DNA of 36,455 bases from Lentisphaerota bacterium (GTDB taxonomy: Bacteria; Verrucomicrobiota; Kiritimatiellia; JAAZAB01): assembly GCA_016188985.1 (NCBI GenBank), contig JACPGM010000100.1:1-36455 (forward strand), read 5' to 3'. Under the pieces are notes generated by a model. It searched no databases. It saw only the letters and a list, made by a program, of their open reading frames with translations, and had not been told where the DNA came from. A program made the translations under genes and the position numbers. This document shows, one piece after another, positions 1 through 7,701 of the stretch. Numbering within the stretch: position 1 is the first letter of the stretch; each line of letters opens with the position of its first letter.

Positions 1-681
1 GGCGACCACCTCGGGTTTGAGTCTTTCGATGAGCGGGAACACGTGTTCCCGAACCCCGCGGAGATTGTTGTCGGCGATGTCGCGGACCAGTTCGGGATCG
101 TCGTAGAAAGCCAGGCTGGCGCCCTCCGGCCCCATTAATCCCCGCAAGGCGCCGTATGTGCTGCCGGCGCCGATGACAAGGGGTTTGGTGCGGTTGTCGA
201 ATTTCTTCGCCCGCTCGTGCATTTCATTTCGTGTCATGAACGCCCTTGGCGTCGTGCGCTCCTTGTAGAATTCCCAGGAGGCGCGGTCCCGCACCGGGTA
301 GCGGACAAACTCGGGCATGCTGTAAGTGTTGGCGTTGTCAATTACCTGCCGGGTAATCTCGCCGCTTTCCGACTCGATGACTTCGAATTCACCCTCCCGG
401 CGAGTAGTGGTACGGAAGCCTTCGGCCCCCCAAGCCAGCGAAAAACCGGGGCCGATCGGGCTGGTCGTTCCCCAGTAGCGGCGCCAGCCCTCCACATCGT
501 GCCACACCCAGTTATCCACGCAGCCGCCGACATGCCGCGGCATGCCGGTGGCAATTAAATGGTCGTGGGTGTTCTTCATGCATCCCAACGACATACCGGG
601 GGCGCCCCAGAATCCAAAGATGGGCACATAGTCGGGCTTTTCAAAATGCGCAATCGCCAGGAATCGTTCAATATCGTTCAC
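1..681 (-). CDS. URO-D (uroporphyrinogen decarboxylase-like) family protein, 3' end outside window
   Basis: The minus strand is open from a GTG at 681 to the window edge (227 codons), so the C-terminus is missing. The protein begins MNDIERFLAIAHFEKPDYVP, the usual opening of URO-D-superfamily proteins. It continues with a Trp-rich segment (VDNWVWHDVEGWRRYWG, about residues 56-72) and a VIGAGSTYGALRGLMGPEG stretch near residue 180 matching the strand-loop around the URO-D barrel. An in-frame TGA 33 bases upstream of the GTG leaves no earlier conventional start; the Shine-Dalgarno is weak (GAAAG). Members outside heme synthesis are often methyltransferases of the MtaA/CmuA type or of unknown activity. 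Lineages with many copies, as here (others at 4714 and 7702), rarely use them for heme. It lies 55 bases after the isomerase-like gene and probably shares its mRNA. Family is fairly sure; substrate unknown. Confidence 0.8.
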   Translation of the reverse strand, partial: MNDIERFLAIAHFEKPDYVPIFGFWGAPGMSLGCMKNTHDHLIATGMPRHVGGCVDNWVWHDVEGWRRYWGTTSPIGPGFSLAWGAEGFRTTTRREGEFEVIESESGEITRQVIDNANTYSMPEFVRYPVRDRASWEFYKERTTPRAFMTRNEMHERAKKFDNRTKPLVIGAGSTYGALRGLMGPEGASLAFYDDPELVRDIADNNLRGVREHVFPLIERLKPEVVA

Positions 682-736
682 GGAAAATTTACTTTCAGCG
701 GGTGTATCTATTCATTCAGCTTTGGCAATACCCGCT

Positions 737-2125
737 TCACGCCAACACCATCGTGTCCCAGCCCATAAGCTCGCCGAAGCCGATAATCTGCGGCGCCGCT
801 GAACCATAAACCAGGGCGGCATGATGCGTGCCCCCAGCGCGGCTGTAAGCCGCCAGGAAATCGGCCACCGGCAGGAGTGATCGGAACCAGCCATGAATCA
901 TAGCTTTCATATTATCCCGGCCGCGCACGGTCTGCATGGTAACCGGCGCAACAATCAACCGGAACTTCCTTGCCGCCAAGGGCGCCAGGTTGACCAATAC
1001 GGCCGCTCCGCCCCGCAAGCAGCCGACCGCCATAACCGGATCTTCGGCCTCCCATAATTTATACCCGGCCTTTTGCAGCCTTGGCCGGCCCGCCAACAGA
1101 TTGAGATTAACCTCGCCCATGTGGCTGAGAAAAATTCTATTGCCTTTCCAATCCGGGCAAAACATTTCGGTAAAAGTCGTAGCCGGATAAGCGCTCATCA
1201 GTGCGCCGGTCAGGGCGGCGGTCAGCACGTCGCCCTCGCCGGCATAACCGAGGCCGCGAGCCATGGCCTTGCTGGCTTCCAGAAACGGCACGGTGGCAAA
1301 CCCGCTATGGCGGTTTATGGCCAGGAAATTGAACGTAAAGGCGCCAAGATGTTCGTTCCTTATCCACCGGCGGATTGCCAGACCCACTAACACGGAACGC
1401 CGATGCGCGGCGGCGCTCAGGCCGGCCGTTGAAAATTTTTGGCGATCGGCGGAGAGTTCCGCTTCGATTTCAGCGGGGCGGATGGCGGCCACCAAGCGTT
1501 TGATGGTCGGACCATGGGATGGGATGGTAGTTACGCCCAGAGCTTTAAGCACCCGCTCAGGCACGGTAAAATCGCCCATGCCCTTGAACGGTTCCCCAAT
1601 TCGCCCGACCCGGGCGGCGCGCAGGCTCAAGGCCATACGGGCGGAAGCAAGTTGTTGCGCTACGCGCTTCAGTACGTCGGATTTTTGCCAATGGCCGGCC
1701 AGGATGATAAAGGGCTTGCCATTACGCCGCAGCAGATTGCACATATCCTGAACACCGTGGATCCCGTGATTATACATGAGCTTATCCGGCAATTGCCGGG
1801 GGCCAAAGTCAAAATCCGGAGTTGTATCAAGCACAATGAGCGGCAGGCGGGTGGCCGCCAGCTCCGCGGCCGATTCCAGCGAAGGGGAATAAGCCAGGTG
1901 CAGGGTTACCAGGGCATCCACGCGGGCTTTTTCAAATGAGGCTATTGTCCTTTTGAATTCGGCGGCCAGGCGGCATACCGGCGCGGTTACCACTTCAAGT
2001 CCCTGGCGGCGCAAGCCCTGGGCCACATCCTGATAAAACGCTTCCGCACACGGGCGGAAGGCGGTAAAGGAACGGTCGTACAACTCCAGGTAGAGCGGTA
2101 ACAAACCAATGCTATACGGTTTCAT
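737..2125 (-). CDS. L-arabinose/L-fucose isomerase-like protein
   Basis: A 462-residue protein beginning MKPYSIGLLPLYLELYD. The start at 2125 is preferred over an upstream alternative because AGGAA sits 9 bases before it and the IGLLPLYLELYD strand is the usual N-terminus of the family. The N-terminal half has the alternating alpha/beta pattern of the AraA/FucI N-terminal domains (VDALVTLHLAYSPS, RLPLIVLDTTPDFDFG, KPFIILAGHW). The C-terminal half (GYAGEGDVLTAALTGALM, FCPDWKGNRIFLSHMGEVN) resembles the isomerase C-terminal domain, where acidic and His residues bind a divalent metal. True isomerases interconvert aldoses and ketoses. These divergent relatives are common beside oxidoreductase and URO-D genes, and their reaction is mostly untested. 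Downstream is a URO-D gene, upstream an amidohydrolase. It is a distant paralogue of the product of 8753-10129. Confidence 0.8.
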   Translation of the reverse strand: MKPYSIGLLPLYLELYDRSFTAFRPCAEAFYQDVAQGLRRQGLEVVTAPVCRLAAEFKRTIASFEKARVDALVTLHLAYSPSLESAAELAATRLPLIVLDTTPDFDFGPRQLPDKLMYNHGIHGVQDMCNLLRRNGKPFIILAGHWQKSDVLKRVAQQLASARMALSLRAARVGRIGEPFKGMGDFTVPERVLKALGVTTIPSHGPTIKRLVAAIRPAEIEAELSADRQKFSTAGLSAAAHRRSVLVGLAIRRWIRNEHLGAFTFNFLAINRHSGFATVPFLEASKAMARGLGYAGEGDVLTAALTGALMSAYPATTFTEMFCPDWKGNRIFLSHMGEVNLNLLAGRPRLQKAGYKLWEAEDPVMAVGCLRGGAAVLVNLAPLAARKFRLIVAPVTMQTVRGRDNMKAMIHGWFRSLLPVADFLAAYSRAGGTHHAALVYGSAAPQIIGFGELMGWDTMVLA

Positions 2126-2158
2126 CGTAATGTTCCTGGGATGACTTATAAAGGCATA

Positions 2159-2183
2159 GTTCACAGTTCACGGTTCACAGTTA
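2159..2183. repeat. Short iterated repeat, TTCACRG units
   Basis: The gap between the amidohydrolase and isomerase-like genes carries three near-copies of an 8-base unit (AGTTCACA, GTTCACGG, TTCACAGT). The unit is similar in style to the iterated repeats at 3310 and 14113. No stem or promoter is evident. Confidence 0.5.
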
Positions 2184-2189
2184 ATAACA

Positions 2190-3269
2190 CTAAATACGTT
2201 TCATCCGTAGTTGCGGCAGCGGCGGCTTAGAGCGGGCTGCTGCCAGCAGCTCCGCCGCATTATTATAAAATACATCCTCCAGGTCGTGCCGCGACAGGCC
2301 GGTTTTCTCGGCGGCCTGGCGGAAGGCATCCAATTCTTCATACATGAAGAAGGTCAGGCGCTCGGCGGCGGCGCCGCGCACGGCGCGCATGTGCGCATCG
2401 CCGGAAATATCGCCATAAAGTCCGGCCGGCACGATGTTCACGTAATTGCCGCGTTCGCATATCCGGGCCATGCGCATGCGGGTAATGGGCAGATCGCTGC
2501 CGAAGAGGATCCGCTTGGGCCCAACGGCCTCTATTAATTGTCGGAATACTGTGCGATTGGTATTAGCCGAAATGTCAAAGCGCATTTTCTTTGTTTTGGC
2601 CAGGACCTTGAAGGCATTGCCCACATCGCCCGGACAATAAGCGCGGCCCACGTGGGCCACAATAACCTTGATCTTCGGGTAACGCTGCTCGAGCTCGATC
2701 ATCTGGGCAAGATTAACCTCATCGCGTAGGCGGCCGGGGCGCGGGATGTGCAGCATCAGGATCCAGCCGTGCCGGTTGATCACCTCCAGGTGGTGATGGG
2801 GGAAGAAGTCAAAAATGCGGATTTCATTTTCCGGCAGGTATGGTTCGGCCAGCGAGAGATAACTCTTGGCTCCCAGGAACCCGCCGGCAACAATTTTTTG
2901 CTCGAGCTGCTCGGCGCTCCATTTGGGCATTGAAAAGATGAGCGCCGGAAAGTTATGCCGCCGTGCCACGCGCTCCACATAAGCATTGGCTTCTTCAAAA
3001 TTGTTGCCCACCAGGGTGGTGAACATGAGCGGTGTCACCGACTTCCCCGGAAACATGAGGGCATAGGTCTCGACAAGCTGCTCCACGGTACATTCCGCCG
3101 CCACGCGGTCCGGCCAGGACACCCGGCGGAGCGGCTTCCTGGCGGCCGCGCTGATAAACTGTTTGCGCCAGACGTGGGTGTGCACGTCAATCATGTGCTC
3201 CGGCAAAAAATCGCGCAGGCGCTTTTCATAGAAGGCGCGGTCCACGGATTTGATTTCAAACAGCGGCAT
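2190..3269 (-). CDS. Amidohydrolase-family (Amidohydro_2) TIM-barrel hydrolase
   Basis: A 359-residue protein. Metal-ligand motifs of the amidohydrolase superfamily appear in order: DVHTHVW near residue 28 (HxH at the end of strand 1), HIPRPG near 175, IVAHVGRAY near 207 (strand-6 His) and ILFGSDLPITR near 255 (strand-8 Asp). This pattern fits the Amidohydro_2 group (lactonases, decarboxylases, C-C or C-O hydrolases) better than uronate isomerase. Such enzymes often open sugar-acid lactones, which would suit neighbouring dehydrogenases, but the substrate is inferred only. The ATG at 3269 has GGAAAG upstream. It sits between an oxidoreductase gene and an isomerase-like gene, all on the same strand. 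Superfamily is secure; reaction unknown. Confidence 0.83.
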   Translation of the reverse strand: MPLFEIKSVDRAFYEKRLRDFLPEHMIDVHTHVWRKQFISAAARKPLRRVSWPDRVAAECTVEQLVETYALMFPGKSVTPLMFTTLVGNNFEEANAYVERVARRHNFPALIFSMPKWSAEQLEQKIVAGGFLGAKSYLSLAEPYLPENEIRIFDFFPHHHLEVINRHGWILMLHIPRPGRLRDEVNLAQMIELEQRYPKIKVIVAHVGRAYCPGDVGNAFKVLAKTKKMRFDISANTNRTVFRQLIEAVGPKRILFGSDLPITRMRMARICERGNYVNIVPAGLYGDISGDAHMRAVRGAAAERLTFFMYEELDAFRQAAEKTGLSRHDLEDVFYNNAAELLAAARSKPPLPQLRMKRI

Positions 3270-3308
3270 AGCAGTGCTTTCCTTGCAACTAGTCAGCTAA
3301 GACATATT

Positions 3309-3412
3309 TACCACGGATGCCACTGATTACACTGATACTGACAGTCGGCGAGTGACAGGCAACGGTCTCACTGTATCCGTGTGATCCGTGTCTGTAATCC
3401 GTGGTGAGCAAT
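3309..3412. repeat. Inverted ACCACGGAT-type iterated intergenic repeat
   Basis: The 152-base gap between the amidohydrolase and oxidoreductase genes is mostly two inverted arms. The first is ACCACGGATGCCACTGATTA and onward (3311-3340). The second is its imperfect reverse complement (about 3379-3410, ending TAATCCGTGGT). Each arm is built of roughly 9-base units of the form CACNGATNN. Similar iterated repeats are common between genes in environmental genomes. It could form a long imperfect hairpin in the transcript. Confidence 0.7.
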
Positions 3413-3421
3413 TACCTTTCC

Positions 3422-4684
3422 TTAAGGCCCTTTATACCCGATTTCCCGCCAGACGGCGCGGGAGAGGCGAAATTGCCTACGGGTCGGTTTGATGAAGCCC
3501 AGAATACTGGAGGGCGGCTGGCCGGGGCCGGCATCTTCCGGGAAAGGCGACCAATGATCGTTTTCATATTTCCTGCGGACGGATTCCCGGCGGAAATCAG
3601 GGATTTCCATCGGCGCGCCCTTCGCCAGGCAACTACGCCAGCCCTGGATGCCGGCCAGGGTCATATCCAGGGCGCGATAGACGTTCAAAAACGGCTGGCG
3701 GCCCGACCGGATGGCCTCGGCAAAGAAATAGTTGGTGAAAAAGTCGCCGCCACCGTGGCCGGCCTGACGGGCCCGATCGGCATGCGCGGGAAAATCGGGC
3801 GTGTAAATCTTTTCGGCCACGTCCCCCGGCCGCTGGTCCCAGTGCTCGTGCACGAGACGCAATTTGCCCTGGCAACCCTGCGTGCGCAGATTTTCCATCA
3901 AGCCCCGCGTGCCGTGCAGGCGATACCAGTTGCCGTGTCCGCGGTAGCAGATGCCGTTGACGATGGTTACGGCGCCGTTATTCATGTGGCACAATATATG
4001 GAAGCCGATATCGGTCCGCTTGGTCCAATGGCGCTCGGTATCCACCGGCGAATAGGGCACGCTCTGGGCATTGACGTATTCAGGCCGGGTTTCAGTGATA
4101 TACATGATGGGGGCCAGGGCATGGGTGCAATAATAGATGGGCGGAATAAAATTGCGCCAGTGGTTGCCGCCCGGCGAGATGGCTGCCACGTCGCGCGCGA
4201 GCATCGGATGCATGTATTCGCACTCGCCCATCTGGAACTCGCCGATTTCACCGGAGCGGTAAAGCCGCCGCATTTCCTGGTTGTAGGCAAAATAACAGTA
4301 GTTTTCCGCCAGCAGGTAAATCTTCTTCGAGCGCTCCACGGCGCGCGCCAGCTCCACGCCCTCGGCCATGGTCTTGCAAGCCGAGGTTTCGCTCATGACG
4401 TGCAAGCCGCGCTTCAGCGCCTTAACGGCAAAGGGCGCATGCTCATGAAAATAATTGGCCAGGATTACGGCGTCCAGGTCATGTTCCAGGAACTTATCGT
4501 AATCCGTATAAAGCGCCACGCGCGGAAATTGTTTGCCGGTCTGGCGCAGTTTTGCCTTCCACTGATCGCAGAGCGCCACCAACTCCAGGCCTACGTACTT
4601 GGCGCTGCTGGCAAATGATCTGCCCCGGCTCAACCCGATTACCCCAACACGAATGGGCTTTTGGCTGCGTTTTATTGTTTTCAT
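3422..4684 (-). CDS. Gfo/Idh/MocA-family oxidoreductase
   Basis: A 420-residue NAD(P)-dependent dehydrogenase. After a short basic start (MKTIKRSQKP) comes the Rossmann motif IRVGVIGLSRGRSFA, then VALCDQWKAK and YTDYDKFLEHDLDAVILANYFHEHAPFAVKALKRGLHVMSETSA. In the last stretch the usual EKP is replaced by SETSA. The C-terminal half (GNHWRNFIPPIYYCTHALAPIMYITETRP) is the alpha/beta substrate domain and carries the His/Tyr-rich active-site strand. The start at 4684 has CGGAG 7 bases upstream; a longer frame to 4849 would overlap the upstream gene and lacks family similarity. Members oxidise sugar or cyclitol hydroxyls or act as glycosidases. The change from EKP to SET, where a Lys usually contacts cofactor and substrate, may alter catalysis. 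Confidence 0.87.
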   Translation of the reverse strand: MKTIKRSQKPIRVGVIGLSRGRSFASSAKYVGLELVALCDQWKAKLRQTGKQFPRVALYTDYDKFLEHDLDAVILANYFHEHAPFAVKALKRGLHVMSETSACKTMAEGVELARAVERSKKIYLLAENYCYFAYNQEMRRLYRSGEIGEFQMGECEYMHPMLARDVAAISPGGNHWRNFIPPIYYCTHALAPIMYITETRPEYVNAQSVPYSPVDTERHWTKRTDIGFHILCHMNNGAVTIVNGICYRGHGNWYRLHGTRGLMENLRTQGCQGKLRLVHEHWDQRPGDVAEKIYTPDFPAHADRARQAGHGGGDFFTNYFFAEAIRSGRQPFLNVYRALDMTLAGIQGWRSCLAKGAPMEIPDFRRESVRRKYENDHWSPFPEDAGPGQPPSSILGFIKPTRRQFRLSRAVWREIGYKGP

Positions 4685-4713
4685 GTTTACTCCGTGTAGC
4701 GCGGGACTCTCCC

Positions 4714-5844
4714 CTACCCCCGTCCGTGTTCGCGGTAATAGTTCAGGCCTTCCACAAAGGCCTGCATATTTTCCAAGGACACTCCCGGCGCAATGGAACT
4801 GCTGCCACCCAGAAACATTCCCGTGCGCGGCCCATGCGCCACCAGCCACTTCATTTCGGCGCGCACATCCTCCGGCGTGCCCTGCGGCAAGGTGCGGGTG
4901 ACCGAAACGCCGGCAATGATTAAAAGCTCATCGCCGGTTCTGGTTTTCATCCGGCAGATTTTTTCATAATCCATGCCATCTTCATACTGAAAGCCCTGAA
5001 ACCCCGCCAGGCCCACTTCCAGCAGACGCGGCACCATCGCCGCAAGATTGCCATCACAATGCCAGATCATTTTTATATCGGTCTTCAAGATGGGCGCAAG
5101 AGAGCGCGCAAAATGCGGGAACCATAGAGTGTCCAGCGACCGGATATCCACCAGCGTGCCGCGCGAGTCGGCCATATCATGGTCCAGGCGGATAAAGGGT
5201 GGCAGGCGGCCTTCAGCATAGGCGCGCGCCACGGCCCGGTTACGCGGTACGGCGCAGTCGGCCTGTAGAGCAAAATCTTTTTCGATGACTTCCGGATAAA
5301 GCGCGTAAGCCATGAAGTAATTGGCATAACCATATTGGCCATAGTGAAAACCGGGGAAAGCGATCAGGCCGTACGGGGCTTTAAGTATTGTCGGCCCAAA
5401 CTTGGTCTGCACTTCGCGCTCGCGCTCCAGAATGGCGCGGACGGTCGCTTCCTCATCAAATTCCGCAGCTTGCTTTCGCAGAGCCGGAAACACGATTTTC
5501 TCCAGATGCACGACTACGGCCTCGGGCGAGTCAATCGCGATCCCGTCGAGAATGAGCTCTTCCGCTCCGGTCGTGGCCCCCTTTTTGGAATCACCCGCAT
5601 AGCCCCGCGCGCCGATGGACAATGGATTTGTGGGAATAAATTGATCAATCATGCACACGCCAATCCGGTGTTGCATTTTCAGATAGACGGTTTCCGGGTC
5701 CCGGACATACGAGCCCTCCGGCACATCAGCCAGGCGGTCAATGATGGCGTGTTCCATGGGATGAATCACCCAGGAAGGGATGCCCCGGGTCGGCTTGCGC
5801 CCAATCGTGTCCAAGGCCAGCAGCGCGTTATCGGCAAGTTGCAT
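4714..5844 (-). CDS. URO-D family protein
   Basis: A 376-residue protein of the uroporphyrinogen decarboxylase superfamily. Visible segments include RGIPSWVIHPMEHAIIDRLA near the N-terminus, KAPYGLIAFPGFHYGQYGYANYF mid-protein, and the C-terminal barrel strands IKMIWHCDGNLAAMVPRLLEVGLAGFQGFQ and GPRTGMFLGGSSSIAPGVSLENMQAFVEGLNYY. The WHCDGN motif corresponds to the HxDG/HxCG segment where methyltransferase members such as MtaA bind catalytic zinc; here the His and Cys are adjacent. The start at 5844 has GAGAG 8 bases upstream. The gene follows a repeat-filled gap after the GH4 gene and precedes an oxidoreductase by 29 bases. A role in methyl or carboxyl transfer on a catabolic intermediate is more likely than heme synthesis, but this is inference. 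Confidence 0.83.
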   Translation of the reverse strand: MQLADNALLALDTIGRKPTRGIPSWVIHPMEHAIIDRLADVPEGSYVRDPETVYLKMQHRIGVCMIDQFIPTNPLSIGARGYAGDSKKGATTGAEELILDGIAIDSPEAVVVHLEKIVFPALRKQAAEFDEEATVRAILEREREVQTKFGPTILKAPYGLIAFPGFHYGQYGYANYFMAYALYPEVIEKDFALQADCAVPRNRAVARAYAEGRLPPFIRLDHDMADSRGTLVDIRSLDTLWFPHFARSLAPILKTDIKMIWHCDGNLAAMVPRLLEVGLAGFQGFQYEDGMDYEKICRMKTRTGDELLIIAGVSVTRTLPQGTPEDVRAEMKWLVAHGPRTGMFLGGSSSIAPGVSLENMQAFVEGLNYYREHGRG

Positions 5845-5948
5845 GATTTACTCTCTCAGGCTAAGCGTTTCTTGTCCATCTCGTTAAGTCCAGCGATCTC
5901 AGGTTGGCACAACATCGGCAGGAGGAACGTCTCTGTTATGAAGGCTGT

Positions 5949-6027
5949 TGTCATTCCCGATTTGATCGGGAATCCAGAAAAAACTCCGCCAGTGATGGAC
6001 TGGATTCCCGCTTGCGCGGGAATGACA
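5949..6027. repeat. ATTCCC-N8-GGGAAT (dRS3-like) paired palindrome
   Basis: The gap between the GH4 and URO-D genes holds two palindromes, ATTCCC-N9-GGGAAT at 5953-5973 and ATTCCC-N8-GGGAAT at 6004-6023. They are bounded by outer inverted arms TGTCATTCCCG (5949) and CGGGAATGACA (6017-6027). The second matches the core consensus of the neisserial dRS3 repeat (ATTCCC-N8-GGGAAT). No coding capacity is seen. Confidence 0.75.
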
Positions 6028-6098
6028 GCCCGACCTTTGGCTGGGCAGGCATTGATGTTCATAACATACGCGAATGGTTAGATATTACTCACCGGATC

Positions 6099-7469
6099 TT
6101 ATTTATAGTGTTCGCGAAGTTCGGCATGATAGGGCAGAGCAAAAATAGCGTCAATCAAATCATCGGCGTGTTGGAGGTCTCGAGTCCATTTATCCATCAG
6201 GATAAGTTGCCGCAGCAAGGCGCGGCGGCCTTGCTCGTAGGCGGAGAGTTCCATCTCCACGGGCGCTACGCGATCTCTGAGGATGTGGGCGAGCATTGGC
6301 CGCGGCAAGGGCGTGGTCTTAAGGCCCTGAATGCCGCGCCGGCTGACCATGGCGGGAATCTCAACTTCAAAGTCCCGCGGAATACCCTCAACGTATTCTT
6401 CGCGGTTAAGCATATTAACGATGATTACCCGTGAGCGGTCCTGCGTGATGGCCTCCATGATGGGAATCATGGGTTCGCCCGAGGGGTTGCTCCCAAGTTT
6501 GAACTCGTCGGCAATTTTACGGGATTTATCCGCGACCATTTCCTGATAACGCCGCGGCGTGTTCTTAATATATTTGACATACTCGAACCAGGGCGCTTCC
6601 GATTCCGTTTGCCAGAACTTCTCAACCTCCGGGTCGCTATGATACCACCACGGCCACGAGGCGCCGGTCCAGTTGGCCGTGTCGCCGATGGGGATGACGC
6701 CCAACTGGCGGAATAAATCCATGGCTTTGGGGCAAAGCGGATCGCTGCACGAATACCAGGCGCGCGGTTCTTTGCGATCCCAGTAGGCCCGGGCCTCGCG
6801 CGTCAGCCATTGCTGCAGCAACGGGAAAATATCGCGGCCTTCGTGAGTGGCGCGCGTCAGCCACACGAAATGATTCACGCCGGCTATTTCAAAATCAAAC
6901 TTTCCCTCGGGCAGTCCCAAGCCTTTGGGAATGGCATACGCCGCGGCAAAACCATGACACAGCCCTACCATCCGGCACCGCGGATACTTGCGCTGCAGCC
7001 AGGTGGTGGCCGCCAGCACCGGATTGGACACCAGCAGATGCCAGGCCTGGGGACACAGCTCCAGCATGTCCCGGGTAATATCCTCGAAGAGCCGCAACTG
7101 GTAGAAGTTGAGCCAGAAGGGTTCGTCATAGAGAATATGATAACTTCCGGGCCACTTATAGCCGAGTTCCCGCGCTATCCGCCAGCCTTCCGATAGCCGG
7201 CGCGGTCCATCAACAAGCGCAATCGTTACGACAAAGTCGGCACCGGCCAATGCCGCGCGCCGATCGAGCGTCTTCTCAATCTTCAAATTTACTCCGAACT
7301 CGGCGCAATAGCGCTTGCAGAGTTCATAAGAATTATCAAGCCGTTCCGGATTAATGTCCATAAAGCTGATAGTGCTCTGGTGCAGGCTCGGCGTAACACA
7401 GATGTCATGAATCAACCCGACCACAAAACAGCCGCCCGCGCCGATAACCGCAATTTTAATATTGGCCAT
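6099..7469 (-). CDS. Glycoside hydrolase family 4 (alpha-galactosidase/glucosidase-like)
   Basis: A 456-residue GH4 enzyme. It starts with the NAD-binding Rossmann strand MANIKIAVIGAGGCFVVGLIHDI and has the family signatures HLLVSNPVLAATTWLQ near residue 145, MVGLCHGFAAAY near 170 (the Cys and His that bind Mn2+) and FEIAGVNHFVWLTRATHEGRDI near 193. GH4 enzymes cleave glycosides by an oxidation-elimination-addition route with NAD+ and Mn2+, retain configuration, and act in the cytoplasm. The ATG at 7469 has GGAGG 9 bases upstream. Its place among dehydrogenases and isomerase-like proteins suggests it frees the monosaccharide that the locus then converts. Galactosidase, glucuronidase or glucosidase specificity cannot be told from motifs alone. 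Confidence 0.9.
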   Translation of the reverse strand: MANIKIAVIGAGGCFVVGLIHDICVTPSLHQSTISFMDINPERLDNSYELCKRYCAEFGVNLKIEKTLDRRAALAGADFVVTIALVDGPRRLSEGWRIARELGYKWPGSYHILYDEPFWLNFYQLRLFEDITRDMLELCPQAWHLLVSNPVLAATTWLQRKYPRCRMVGLCHGFAAAYAIPKGLGLPEGKFDFEIAGVNHFVWLTRATHEGRDIFPLLQQWLTREARAYWDRKEPRAWYSCSDPLCPKAMDLFRQLGVIPIGDTANWTGASWPWWYHSDPEVEKFWQTESEAPWFEYVKYIKNTPRRYQEMVADKSRKIADEFKLGSNPSGEPMIPIMEAITQDRSRVIIVNMLNREEYVEGIPRDFEVEIPAMVSRRGIQGLKTTPLPRPMLAHILRDRVAPVEMELSAYEQGRRALLRQLILMDKWTRDLQHADDLIDAIFALPYHAELREHYK

Positions 7470-7546
7470 AGGTCAATCCTCCATTTGTTTCAACTGATGT
7501 ATCTGCTTCGGTGGCGTGCCGCCTGTATATTACGGCACCGCGCCTG

Positions 7547-7632
7547 TGTCATTCCGAGCGGAGTAAAGCGGAGTCGAGGAATCTCAACGTTTATTGATAA
7601 CTATGAGATCCCTCGACAAGCTCGGGATGACA
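7547..7632. repeat. TGTCATTCCGAG / CTCGGGATGACA inverted repeat
   Basis: Arms TGTCATTCCGAG (7547-7558) and CTCGGGATGACA (7621-7632) enclose GTCGAGGAATCTCA and its near complement TGAGATCCCTCGAC, giving a long imperfect hairpin. It fills most of the 232-base gap between the URO-D gene ending at 7702 and the GH4 start. A degenerate relative is at 23257-23334, and part of the motif occurs inside the gene at 33370-33400. Confidence 0.75.
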
Positions 7633-7701
7633 GAAAGCCGTGCCAACTCTCCGAGAGGTCGGGATTGCGGCGATGCCGGTCAAGGAGACACCCCATTTAG
7701 T

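Noticed and set aside
3401-4618. Long plus-strand open frame opposite the oxidoreductase gene (similar ones at 14695-16086 and 21521-22669)
   Set aside because: They mirror well-conserved minus-strand genes in GC-rich DNA, have no recognisable domains and no ribosome-binding sites; they are antisense shadows.
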